Source: Pelagibius sp. (GTDB lineage Bacteria > Pseudomonadota > Alphaproteobacteria > Kiloniellales > Kiloniellaceae). From it: a stretch of DNA of 64,000 bases. This document shows, piece by piece, positions 34,960 through 43,284 of the stretch. The position numbers and the translations under genes are program-made. The stretch is taken from the NCBI GenBank assembly GCA_028280305.1, contig JANQMC010000005.1, positions 1 through 64,000 on the forward strand, in the 5' to 3' direction. Position 1 is the stretch's first letter. Every line of letters starts with the position of its first letter. Below the pieces are notes generated by a model. The model worked only from the letters and a program-made list of their open reading frames with translations, did no database searches and had not been told where the DNA came from.

Positions 34960-36459
34960 TCAGGCTGATTTCACATTCATGGTGGCGAGGAACTCTGCGA
35001 CATGGCCTTCCAGCTTCTCAGCCTGAGAGGAGAGTTCCCCAGCCGCCTGCAACACATCCTTGGACATCCGCCCGGTTTCACCGGAAGCCTGGGAGACGCT
35101 GGAGATGTTCTGGTTGACTTCCTGGGTTGCGGCGCCCTGTTCTTCGACCGCCGAGGCAATGGCCGTCGTCACGCTGCTGATCTCTTCGATGGTCTTGGTG
35201 ATCGTGGAGATCCCGGAAACCGCAGAGCCGGTAGCGCCCTGAACCTCGCCGATCTGCTGAGCGATCTGCTCAGTGGCCTTCGCCGTCTGATTGGCCAGGG
35301 CCTTCACTTCACTGGCGACCACCGCGAAGCCTTTGCCCGCTTCACCGGCACGGGCCGCCTCGATCGTCGCATTGAGGGCCAGCAGGTTGGTCTGCTCGGC
35401 AATGTCCTGGATCATGCTGACGACCTCGCCGATGCTGTCGGCCGAAGATGCCAGGCTGTTGATCATGCCGGTCGCTTCCTGCGCCGCCTCAACCGCAGAA
35501 CTGGCGATCTCGGTCGAATGCGTGATCTGACGGGAAATCTCGGAGATCGAAGCGTTGAGCTGCTCCGAGGCAGAGGCCACGGTTGCCGCCCGCTGGTTGG
35601 TCTCTTCAGCCGTGTTGGTCAGTGAATCGGCGGAGCTCTGCATTTCGGTCGAAGCAGCGGACACGGCCGTGACGACCGAAGACACGTTTTCCGCCAAATT
35701 CATGTTCTGGGTAATGATGCTCCAGGTCAGCATCGGCGCCAGATAGTTGCCGTCGGCATCGTTCAAGGCGGTCACTTCGAGCGACAGTTTTTCGTCACCC
35801 AGCGCGATATTGGATTGGAAAGGAAGACGGCTCGAGTCCGCAAGCAGAGCGCGCTGGTGCGCCGGATTCTTGTGGAACACATCGATGCAGGTGCCCTTCA
35901 TGTCTTCCGGTGCGACCGGCAGCAGGTGCCTCAAAGGCTTCAGCGTCTCGATGCTGGTCTTGTTCGCATAGGTGATTTCCAGAGTGTCCTTGTCGGCCAG
36001 CATGACGTTGACCGGCATCTTGTCGAGCATGCTGAGGAGCTGTTCGGTCTCCTGTTCCTTCTTCACCTGGGCGGTAACCACGCTCCAGGTCAACATCGGG
36101 CCGATGTAAGTGCCCTTGTCGTCGAAGAGTGCCGTCACGAGAAGATCCAGCCACTCCCCACCGATCGTGATCTTGGTGGCGTAGGGCAGGTTCTTCGGAT
36201 CGGACAGCAGCTTGCGCTGATGTGCCGGATTCTTGTGAAAGATGTCGATCGATTGCCCGACAATCTCCTCAGCCGGCAACGGCAGAGCGTGCTGAATGCC
36301 CTTCAGCGCCTCGATCGAGGAGCTGTTGGCATAAGTGACCGCGAAGTTATCAAGGTCGCAGAGCAACACGCAGACCGGCATGTTATCGACCATCTGCTTG
36401 TGGACATCGCCACTAAGGGGACGGCCGCCAGCCTTTTCCTTCAGCCATTTCATTGTCAT
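34960..36459 (-). CDS. soluble double-PAS methyl-accepting chemotaxis-type transducer
   Basis: Cytoplasmic chemoreceptor-like protein of 499 residues with no membrane segment. Two related PAS-like domains (about 22-130 and 142-248) repeat the words [31 protein letters not shown] and PMLTWS. The MCP signalling domain (about 255-495) carries the conserved tip [36 protein letters not shown]. It probably senses an internal signal (redox, metal or small molecule) and acts on a CheA-type kinase. No che genes lie nearby. Confidence 0.9.
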   Translation of the reverse strand: MTMKWLKEKAGGRPLSGDVHKQMVDNMPVCVLLCDLDNFAVTYANSSSIEALKGIQHALPLPAEEIVGQSIDIFHKNPAHQRKLLSDPKNLPYATKITIGGEWLDLLVTALFDDKGTYIGPMLTWSVVTAQVKKEQETEQLLSMLDKMPVNVMLADKDTLEITYANKTSIETLKPLRHLLPVAPEDMKGTCIDVFHKNPAHQRALLADSSRLPFQSNIALGDEKLSLEVTALNDADGNYLAPMLTWSIITQNMNLAENVSSVVTAVSAASTEMQSSADSLTNTAEETNQRAATVASASEQLNASISEISRQITHSTEIASSAVEAAQEATGMINSLASSADSIGEVVSMIQDIAEQTNLLALNATIEAARAGEAGKGFAVVASEVKALANQTAKATEQIAQQIGEVQGATGSAVSGISTITKTIEEISSVTTAIASAVEEQGAATQEVNQNISSVSQASGETGRMSKDVLQAAGELSSQAEKLEGHVAEFLATMNVKSA

Positions 36460-37047
36460 GAAGCACCCATTAATTCGATAGTTTCCAAGCTGTTTTCGAA
36501 AATAAACAATACAATTATTTCAGATGCGTAAATTTGATCGGAGAAATTCGATTACCATAGATAGCTAAAGTAGCGCGTTCGAGATACATCTTCCCGCGGG
36601 AACACGCTATGTCAGGCTTCGAAAAACAGCGGAAAACCGGGGTTGGACGGGCACAGGCGGCGGGTTGATCTGCTGCGGCGATCACCCCTATTCCGGGTAG
36701 TGGCTTTTCCAACAGCAATCACGCCAAGCCCCTACGATAAAGGATTATCCGCCTATACGCGCGCTTCAGAAAGACCGCCTGTTCGAACTGGTACGTCGTG
36801 ATACGGCTGATAACCTCCGTCAGCGGCATGCCGTTCGGCGTCAGCCTCGATCTCTCCACCGACTTTGCTCATCTGCCAGATGCCGATTGCGGCGACAATC
36901 ACAGTCGAGGCAAGGCAAAACGGCCCAGGGCCTCGCGGCGGACCTAAAATTCAAACCCCACCTGCGTCAGAGCCTTGGCGGTTGCCGGGCCGCGGCCTAA
37001 ACTCCGGCGCGTTCACCCTGCCTTACGGCGACGAGAGGATAGCCGCC
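36460..37047. other. intergenic region between chemotaxis-type gene and fumC
   Basis: About 590 bases between divergently read genes. The left end is AT-rich (about 36475-36560) and is the likely promoter of the leftward transducer gene. A perfect palindrome TTCCCGCGGGAA lies at 36591-36602. No convincing gene is seen; a weak 49-codon minus-strand frame (36753-36902) was not accepted. The fumC leader occupies the right end. Confidence 0.5.
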
Positions 37048-38448
37048 ATGACCGAGACCCGCAGCGAAACCGATTCCATGGGCGAGATCGCCGTGCCCGC
37101 CGACCGTTACTGGGGCGCACAGACGCAGCGATCGCTGACCAACTTCAAGATCGGCGGGGAGAAGATGCCGCCAGCCCTGGTGCAGGCACTGGGCATTCAA
37201 AAACTGGCAGCGGCCCGCACCAACCAGGCTCTGGGGGCGCTCGACGGCAAGCTGGCCGAGGCGATCTGCCAGGCGGCGCAGGAAGTTGCCGACGGCAAGC
37301 TGATGGAGCACTTCCCGCTGGTGGTCTGGCAGACCGGCTCCGGCACCCAATCCAACATGAACGCCAACGAGGTGATCGCCGGCCGCGCCAACGAAATCCT
37401 CACCGGGAACAAGGGAGGTAAGGAGCCGGTCCACCCCAACGATCACTGCAACATGGGTCAGTCGTCCAACGATACCTTCCCGACGGTGATGCACATCGCC
37501 GCCGTACAGAAAATCGTCGGCGAGACGATCCCCTCCCTGGGCCGCCTCCATGCCGCACTCGATACCAAGGCCAAGGCCTTCGACAAGATCATCAAGATCG
37601 GCCGCACCCATCTGATGGACGCCACGCCGCTGACCCTGGGCCAGGAGTTCTCCGGCTACGCCACTCAGGTCGCCTATGGCATCAAGCGCCTGGAAGGCTC
37701 CATCGAACGCCTGATGCAACTTGCCCAGGGCGGTACCGCCGTCGGCACCGGCCTGAATGCCATGGAAGGTTTCGCCGAGGCCTTTGCCGCCGAGGTCGCC
37801 AAGATCACTCAGTTGCCTTTCGTCACGGCGGAGAACAAGTTCGAGGCGCTCGCCGCCCACGACGCGGTGGTCGAGGCCTCGGGCGCGCTCAACACCATCG
37901 CCTGCTCGCTGATGAAGATCGCCAACGATATCCGCCTGCTTGGCTCCGGCCCGCGCTGCGGCCTCGGTGAACTGCGTCTGCCGGCCAACGAACCCGGCTC
38001 CTCGATCATGCCCGGCAAGGTGAACCCGACCCAGGCCGAGGCCATGACCATGGTCTGCGCCCAGGTGATGGGCAACCACACCACCTGCAGCGTTGCAGGC
38101 TCCAACGGCCATTTCGAACTGAACGTCTTCAAGCCGGTGCTGATCTATTCCCTGCTGCAGTCGGCCCAGTTGATCGGCGACGCCTGCGACAGCTTCCGCA
38201 GCAACTGCATCGAGGGCATCGAGGCCGACGAGGAGCGCATCTCGACACTGATGCAGCAGTCCCTGATGCTGGTCACCGCCCTCAACCCGCACATCGGCTA
38301 CGACAACGCGGCCAAGGTGGCGAAGAAGGCCTATGCCGAGAATTCCACACTCAAGGAATCCGCAATCGCCCTGGGCCTGCTGAGCGCCGAGGACTTCGAT
38401 GCCTGGGTTAAGCCGGACAATATGCTGGGCCCCCGGGCCAAGAGTTAA
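37048..38448 (+). CDS. fumC: Fumarate hydratase, class II
   Basis: Oxygen-stable fumarase of the TCA cycle, converting fumarate to malate. The ATG at 37048, with AGAGGA upstream, gives 466 residues; the open frame above it is not fumC-like. Family words appear in order: [86 protein letters not shown] and the signature loop [16 protein letters not shown] (about 316-331). The class II length is normal. Confidence 0.98.
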   Translation: MTETRSETDSMGEIAVPADRYWGAQTQRSLTNFKIGGEKMPPALVQALGIQKLAAARTNQALGALDGKLAEAICQAAQEVADGKLMEHFPLVVWQTGSGTQSNMNANEVIAGRANEILTGNKGGKEPVHPNDHCNMGQSSNDTFPTVMHIAAVQKIVGETIPSLGRLHAALDTKAKAFDKIIKIGRTHLMDATPLTLGQEFSGYATQVAYGIKRLEGSIERLMQLAQGGTAVGTGLNAMEGFAEAFAAEVAKITQLPFVTAENKFEALAAHDAVVEASGALNTIACSLMKIANDIRLLGSGPRCGLGELRLPANEPGSSIMPGKVNPTQAEAMTMVCAQVMGNHTTCSVAGSNGHFELNVFKPVLIYSLLQSAQLIGDACDSFRSNCIEGIEADEERISTLMQQSLMLVTALNPHIGYDNAAKVAKKAYAENSTLKESAIALGLLSAEDFDAWVKPDNMLGPRAKS

Positions 38449-38494
38449 AGGGCGCAAAGAGTTAAGGAACCCCAGAAGCTGAAAAGCTGATCCC

Positions 38495-38773
38495 ATGCCG
38501 GAACCGGCGGCAAAGCTTCGCAAACACTCGGTAAAGCTCTCCGGGCACAGCACCTCTCTGTCGCTCGAGGGGGTGTACTGGGATGCCCTAAAAGAGGTGG
38601 CCGGCGAGATGGACCTATCGATGAACGGCCTGATCGAGCAGATCGACAAGGAGCGCAGCGGCAATTTGTCCTCTGCCGTTCGGGTCTTTCTTTTCCAATA
38701 CTATCGCCAACAGGCTGCACAAGGCGGGGCTGCGCGGCTTCCCGCGACACCACCCGCCGGAGCCGAACCGTAA
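38495..38773 (+). CDS. ribbon-helix-helix domain protein (RHH_4-like)
   Basis: Small protein of 92 residues with KHSVKLSGHSTSLSLEGVYWDALKEVAGEMDLSMNGLIEQID, a ribbon-helix-helix pattern of the RHH_4 type frequent in Alphaproteobacteria, then GNLSSAVRVFLFQYYRQQA. It is probably a DNA-binding or nucleoid-associated regulator; targets are unknown. A Pro/Ala-rich tail follows. It lies 47 bases after fumC and just before a DUF2867 gene, all in one direction. Confidence 0.85.
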   Translation: MPEPAAKLRKHSVKLSGHSTSLSLEGVYWDALKEVAGEMDLSMNGLIEQIDKERSGNLSSAVRVFLFQYYRQQAAQGGAARLPATPPAGAEP

Positions 38774-38798
38774 CCATAGAGCCAGGGGGTCCGGGGTG

Positions 38799-39308
38799 AT
38801 GGCGGTCGAGAAGACGGAGCTACCGAAAGACAGCCGGCTGCACGGCTTCTTCAAAAAGGGCGACTTTCTGGACTGTTATTCCGTGCAGCTTGGCCGCGAA
38901 AACCTGCCGATCGACGAAGTCGCCCAGCACATCTTCATTGGCCTGCCCGCGTGGATCGACACCTTGCTGTTCCTGCGTGATGCCGCGGTCGGCCCCTTCG
39001 GACTGAAAAAGACCGCGGACCTGCCCCGGGATACCGCGATGCGCGAGAAGGTGAAGGCCGGAGAGGCAATAAACTTCTTCCCCGTGCAGAGTGTCGCAGA
39101 GAACGAAATCATCCTCGGTGAAGACGACCGGCATCTGGATTTCAAGATTGCGGTTTACCGCGATCGCGAGAAACCCGGGCGGATCTCCCTCGCCACTCTG
39201 GTCCACACCCACAACTGCCTCGGCAGAACCTACCTCCGCCTTATCTCGTCTTTCCATGTCCTGATCGTCAGCGCGCGGCTCGCGGCCCTGGCCCGAAAAC
39301 TCGGTTGA
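38799..39308 (+). CDS. DUF2867 family protein
   Basis: A 169-residue protein of unknown function that matches the DUF2867 pattern: FLDCYSVQLGRENLPIDEVAQHIFIGLPAWIDTLLFLRDAAVGPFGL, NFFPVQSVAENEIILGEDDRHLDFKIAV, and VHTHNCLGRTYLRLISSFHVLIV. The GEDDRHLDF and HNCLGRTYL words are the most diagnostic. The ATG at 38799 follows a GTG in the same frame, so the start may be one codon earlier. It reads with the upstream RHH gene. Confidence 0.85.
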   Translation: MAVEKTELPKDSRLHGFFKKGDFLDCYSVQLGRENLPIDEVAQHIFIGLPAWIDTLLFLRDAAVGPFGLKKTADLPRDTAMREKVKAGEAINFFPVQSVAENEIILGEDDRHLDFKIAVYRDREKPGRISLATLVHTHNCLGRTYLRLISSFHVLIVSARLAALARKLG

Positions 39309-39317
39309 GAAACGGTT

Positions 39318-39367
39318 AGAGCGTTTTCGACTCAAGTCGAAGCGGTTCTGGCCGTCAAAACGTGAAA
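39318..39367. repeat. interspersed 'TTTTCGAC' repeat, uninterrupted copy
   Basis: AGAGCGTTTTCGACTCAAGTCGAAGCGGTTCTGGCCGTCAAAACG, read in two parts, spans the gap between the DUF2867 gene and the AsmA gene. It contains the inverted repeats TTCGACTcaAGTCGAA and CGTTTT...AAAACG. The copy at 14718-14833 has the same flanks. Confidence 0.75.
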
Positions 39368-39371
39368 GACC

Positions 39372-42300
39372 CTAGCCGCCCAAACCCTTCAACAGGCCTT
39401 TCAGCCCTTCTTTCAGAAGGTCTTCCGGCTTCACCGTCTTCGGCCGCTCCGCCGGCGTTTCACCGCTGCCCTGCGGAGCCACCGGACTCGCCGGATCTGC
39501 GGCAGGCGGCTCCTGCCGGCGTTGGAAGGGCTGGCCATTGATGTTGACGTCCGGACCGTCCAGGCTGCCGCGCAGCTTCGCGGTCAGGTAGGCGTTCTCT
39601 GGATCGCTGTCGCGGAACACATCCGTTTGGCTGTTCATCTGCCAAGTCGGCAGGTTGATCGTGGCGGCCGTCAGCGCCTCCGCCGAACGGCCCCTGACAC
39701 GCGTATCCTCGGTGGTGAGAATCCCCTGTTCGACGACAAATGTACCGTCGATCTTTGCCGGGGTTCCGGCAAAGGCGCTGAACAGCAGGGAGGTACTATC
39801 GGTGATGCCGCGCACCTCCTTCACCTTCTGACCGAGGATGCCCAACAGGACGGCGCCGGCCTGTTCCTCGACCTTGGCGGCGACGGTCACCGATCCGTCG
39901 ATCTTGCCCTCTCCGTTCAGACTCCCGACCAGCGCGGCCTCGCTGATGCCTTGGGCGTTCAGGCTGCTTTCCAGACTGATGGGACCCGAAAAACGGTCGG
40001 TATCGCCCAGGTCACGCAACAGGTCTTTCAGGTTCACCTCGATCGCCGTCACCGCCGCGGCGACCTCCAGCCCGCCGGCCGCGGTCTCGCGCGCATCCGC
40101 CTTGCCGATCACCGACAGCGCACCGCCATAGGCGGTTGCGGTGAAGCGCTTCAGATCGAGCAGGCCGTCCTGCAAAACCGCCTCCACCCGCGCCTTCTCC
40201 AGACGCGCTTTTTCCAGGAGAATCGCCGAGGATTGCAGTGTCACCTGGGCATCGAAGCTGCGCAGCGCATCCAGGTCGATCGGCTTGCTCGACCAGCGTT
40301 CTTCCCTGCGCACCGCAGAGCGGCTGCTCGAAGGCGCACTGGCGGCCTTCTTGCCGCCCCCGGCGGCAGCGGCCGGGGCCGCCAAAGCGGCAAGAGGCAG
40401 AGGGCCAGTTTGCAGATCGGCCGTGATCATGGGCCTTGCGCCCGCAAGGTTGAGACCGAGCGCACCGGCCAGATCGACACCGGCGGCCTTGCCCTCCAGC
40501 GCTGTGAGCCGCAGCGAAGCCGGGTCCGCGGTCAGTTGGCCTTTCAGATCGACGCCGCCCAGACCGCCCGGAACCTCCTCACCCGGCAACAGCTCGCGCA
40601 AAAGGGTGGAGAGGTCGCCGTGGGTGAGCGCCAGGGCCGCCTCCAGGATAGGCAGGCCTTGCGAAAGGTCGGCCTTGCCTGCCGCCTTCAGGCGGCCGCC
40701 GAGCGTGGAAAGGTTCTGGTCGAAGCGAATGAGCTGCAGCGTGCCGTTGACGGCACCGGTCAGGGTGAAGGCCTCCAGCGGCAGTTGCCCCTGTGACGGC
40801 AGGCCCAGGGCCTTGATCAAACGCGACAACGAGGTAACGGAAAGATCCAGGGAGCCGTCAAAGGAGGGACTGCGGGAAACGTTCGCCAAACTGCCGGCGA
40901 AGCGGCCGCCGGAGCCCGCGAGGTCGGCCAGCGATGCTTCACGCACGATCAAGCCGCCCTGCTGCAGGGTTGCATCGAGCCGCAAGCCATTGAAAGGAAT
41001 ACCCTGATAAGTGAGCGCGCCGACCTTCAGGTCGAGGTTGGCATCGAAGTCGGCGAGAAACGCCAACTCTTGCGGCGCCGCCGACTCGGCGTCCGCGGCT
41101 TGATCGTTGCTTCCGGCCGCACCGTCGGTCGCCGGAGCCGTGGCTTCGCCAGCGGACCCGTCCGGCGCTGCAGACCGTTTTGCCGCCGGCAGGTAGGCAT
41201 CCAGATTGATGCGGTCGACCGCAAGTCCGATGCCGAGGCCGGGCCGGTCGCGCAGGGCAACCGCGATGCCGCCCGTCATCCGGCTGACATCGAGACGCAG
41301 ATCCAGGTCGCTGAGCGTGACCTGCCGCGGGCCGGCATCAACGGCCGTCTTCAGCGCCATCTTGCGCAAGCGATCAGCCGGGACCTCAGCGATGTCCACC
41401 TCCAGCCAACTGAGCAGGGCGCGCAGGTTGTCCGACGTTGCCTCCAGCCGGCCCGAAAAGGCCGGTTCCTGCTCGACGCTCCGGAGGTTGCCGTCGAGTG
41501 CGATGTCCGAGCCGCCGGGCAGGGCGGCGGTCAGAGTCTCGATCGACAGCGCAGCATCGCGCAGTTGCGCTTTGGCGCGCAGGTCACGGGCAAACTGCCC
41601 CCGGTAAACCAGGGTATCCACGGAAAGATCCAGATTTGCCGCGATCCCGCCGGGCAAGTCGAAAGCAACGGTCTCTGCCGCGCCATTGCCTGACGGCCGC
41701 GCCGGCGGCGCTTCGGCGGTGCCGGGGCCGACAGCGCCACTACCGCCCCGCACACCCTGATTGCCCGGCGCGCGTCTGCCTTCTGCCGAGGGCAGCAGGC
41801 TGTCCAGATCCAGACGGGTTGTCGAAAGGCGGGCCGTGATCTCGGGCACCGTGCCGAGGGCAACCTGCGCCTCGCCTTCAAAACTGGTCTCGCCCAGGCG
41901 TATCGTGGTCGCCGCCGCTTCGGCGGTTTCCGGGCCCGCGGTCACCTCGGTTTCAAATCCGAAGGACTGCGCCAGGGGGCCATCCGGCTCCACGGCGCCG
42001 CCGCCCGGGGCCAAGAGGGCAACGAGCCTGCCAAGGTCCTCACCTTCAAGCCGCAAGCGGCCACGCAGGGTTTGCAGATCTTCATGGCGGGACAGCGCAC
42101 CGGTGAACTGCGCGCCGGCCTCGGCATCCGGCAAACGCAAGCCAAGGGTAAAGCCCGTGGCGCCCCTGTCCCGCAGCCGGTCCAGGCTGAGATCGAAGTC
42201 TCCGCGAATGCCTTCGTAAGCCGCTGAACCGCTGGCGACAAAGGGACCGAGCAGGCCTTCCGCCGCCAACTCGGCATTAACCTGCGTCAGCCGCTCCTCG

Positions 42301-42851
42301 ATACCCTCGACGGCATCGCGATAGAACAGCGTGCCGTCTTCAATAACGAAACTGTCGACCCTCACCGCGTCGTCGGCCGCGGTACCCGACGCGGCATTCC
42401 CATCGGCCCCGGCTGCTTCACCGCCCGGCGGCTGATCGGCTGCATCCGCAGACGCCTGCGCCAGGCTGTCGAAGGCCCAGTTGCGGCGCCCGTCCGGCAG
42501 CACTTCCAGAACGACCTCAGGCTTCACAAGGGTCACCGTCTCAACCACAACCTGCTGGCGCAGCAGCGGGAACAGCGCCACTTCGATGCGCAGTTCCTCG
42601 ATCCGGATCATTTCTGCGTTATCGGCACCGTCGATGTTGGCGAGGCTGACCTCGCTGGCCGCAAAGGCGGGGGCGGGCAGCAGTTGAAGGTTAACGTCGC
42701 CGACAATTTTCAGGTCGCGCCCGGTGAGCTTGCGGACCTCAGCGGCGATCCGCCCTTTTTCCCCGTTCCAGTCCCAGAAACTCGGCAGGACAAGCAGGCC
42801 GCCGATCAGCAGGATCAGGACCGCAACGACCGAAAGGGCAAGCTTCTTCAC
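39372..42851 (-). CDS. AsmA-family envelope protein
   Basis: Large inner-membrane-anchored periplasmic protein of 1159 residues, of the AsmA/TamB-related group linked to outer-membrane lipid homeostasis. It has an N-terminal signal anchor (MKKLALSVVAVLILLIGGLLVLP) and the AsmA start: WNGEKGRIAAEVRKLTGRDLKIVGDVNLQLLPAPAFAASEVSLAN, read in parts. Many beta-strand repeats follow, separated by disordered Ala/Gly/Pro-rich linkers near 360-400, 570-600 and 855-880. The C-terminal AsmA core includes VAAKVEEQAGAVLLGILGQKV and ends in a Pro-rich tail plus LLKEGLKGLLKGLGG. It stands alone, reading leftward. Confidence 0.92.
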   Translation of the reverse strand: MKKLALSVVAVLILLIGGLLVLPSFWDWNGEKGRIAAEVRKLTGRDLKIVGDVNLQLLPAPAFAASEVSLANIDGADNAEMIRIEELRIEVALFPLLRQQVVVETVTLVKPEVVLEVLPDGRRNWAFDSLAQASADAADQPPGGEAAGADGNAASGTAADDAVRVDSFVIEDGTLFYRDAVEGIEERLTQVNAELAAEGLLGPFVASGSAAYEGIRGDFDLSLDRLRDRGATGFTLGLRLPDAEAGAQFTGALSRHEDLQTLRGRLRLEGEDLGRLVALLAPGGGAVEPDGPLAQSFGFETEVTAGPETAEAAATTIRLGETSFEGEAQVALGTVPEITARLSTTRLDLDSLLPSAEGRRAPGNQGVRGGSGAVGPGTAEAPPARPSGNGAAETVAFDLPGGIAANLDLSVDTLVYRGQFARDLRAKAQLRDAALSIETLTAALPGGSDIALDGNLRSVEQEPAFSGRLEATSDNLRALLSWLEVDIAEVPADRLRKMALKTAVDAGPRQVTLSDLDLRLDVSRMTGGIAVALRDRPGLGIGLAVDRINLDAYLPAAKRSAAPDGSAGEATAPATDGAAGSNDQAADAESAAPQELAFLADFDANLDLKVGALTYQGIPFNGLRLDATLQQGGLIVREASLADLAGSGGRFAGSLANVSRSPSFDGSLDLSVTSLSRLIKALGLPSQGQLPLEAFTLTGAVNGTLQLIRFDQNLSTLGGRLKAAGKADLSQGLPILEAALALTHGDLSTLLRELLPGEEVPGGLGGVDLKGQLTADPASLRLTALEGKAAGVDLAGALGLNLAGARPMITADLQTGPLPLAALAAPAAAAGGGKKAASAPSSSRSAVRREERWSSKPIDLDALRSFDAQVTLQSSAILLEKARLEKARVEAVLQDGLLDLKRFTATAYGGALSVIGKADARETAAGGLEVAAAVTAIEVNLKDLLRDLGDTDRFSGPISLESSLNAQGISEAALVGSLNGEGKIDGSVTVAAKVEEQAGAVLLGILGQKVKEVRGITDSTSLLFSAFAGTPAKIDGTFVVEQGILTTEDTRVRGRSAEALTAATINLPTWQMNSQTDVFRDSDPENAYLTAKLRGSLDGPDVNINGQPFQRRQEPPAADPASPVAPQGSGETPAERPKTVKPEDLLKEGLKGLLKGLGG

Positions 42852-43122
42852 CAGACTTCCTCACTCGTCCACATCAACTAGATGGTCCAGCCCGCCGAAC
42901 CAATCAATGGGGCCAATCAATAGGGTGCGGCTATAAGACCGGACGGTCTTGGCTTTCGCCGAGTGGGCATTGCAAGGCTGCCCAATTGCGCTAAGTTACT
43001 TTTATCAGGTTGCTTCGGCAAAGCCGAAGACTGATTCGGGTCCTCCAGTAAAGATCGCAGCCCTTAGAGGCGCAGGCTGCGGCGACCGCGGGGCCGCGGA
43101 CGAGACCGGCGGATAAGTGGTA

Positions 43123-43278
43123 ATGCCAATGGGAAAGATCGTCGACCTGGATTCCTACCGTGCCGAGCGCGAGCGCCGGCTGCGCGAACAGCAGGAGGAG
43201 CGGCAACGCCGCAAGGAATCCGAGAACCAGGACGAAGCGGCCGGCGAGACCGATCCCGCAAAGGACGAGCCGGTCTAG
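43123..43278 (+). CDS. small charged hypothetical protein
   Basis: I do not recognise this 51-residue frame: MPMGKIVDLDSYRAERERRL at the start, then a Gln/Glu/Arg-rich helix and an acidic tail. The composition suggests a single amphipathic helix. A second ATG (43129) may be the real start (MGKIVDLDSYR). No strong ribosome-binding site is visible. It fills the gap between two leftward genes on the opposite strand and ends seven bases before the ATPase gene end. Confidence 0.5.
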   Translation: MPMGKIVDLDSYRAERERRLREQQEERQRRKESENQDEAAGETDPAKDEPV

Positions 43279-43284
43279 CCGGCC

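Noticed and set aside
36753-36902. 49-codon minus-strand frame with a hydrophobic start ([14 protein letters not shown]) upstream of fumC
   Set aside because: Starts with GTG, has no ribosome-binding site and no recognised family; kept only as a remote possibility.
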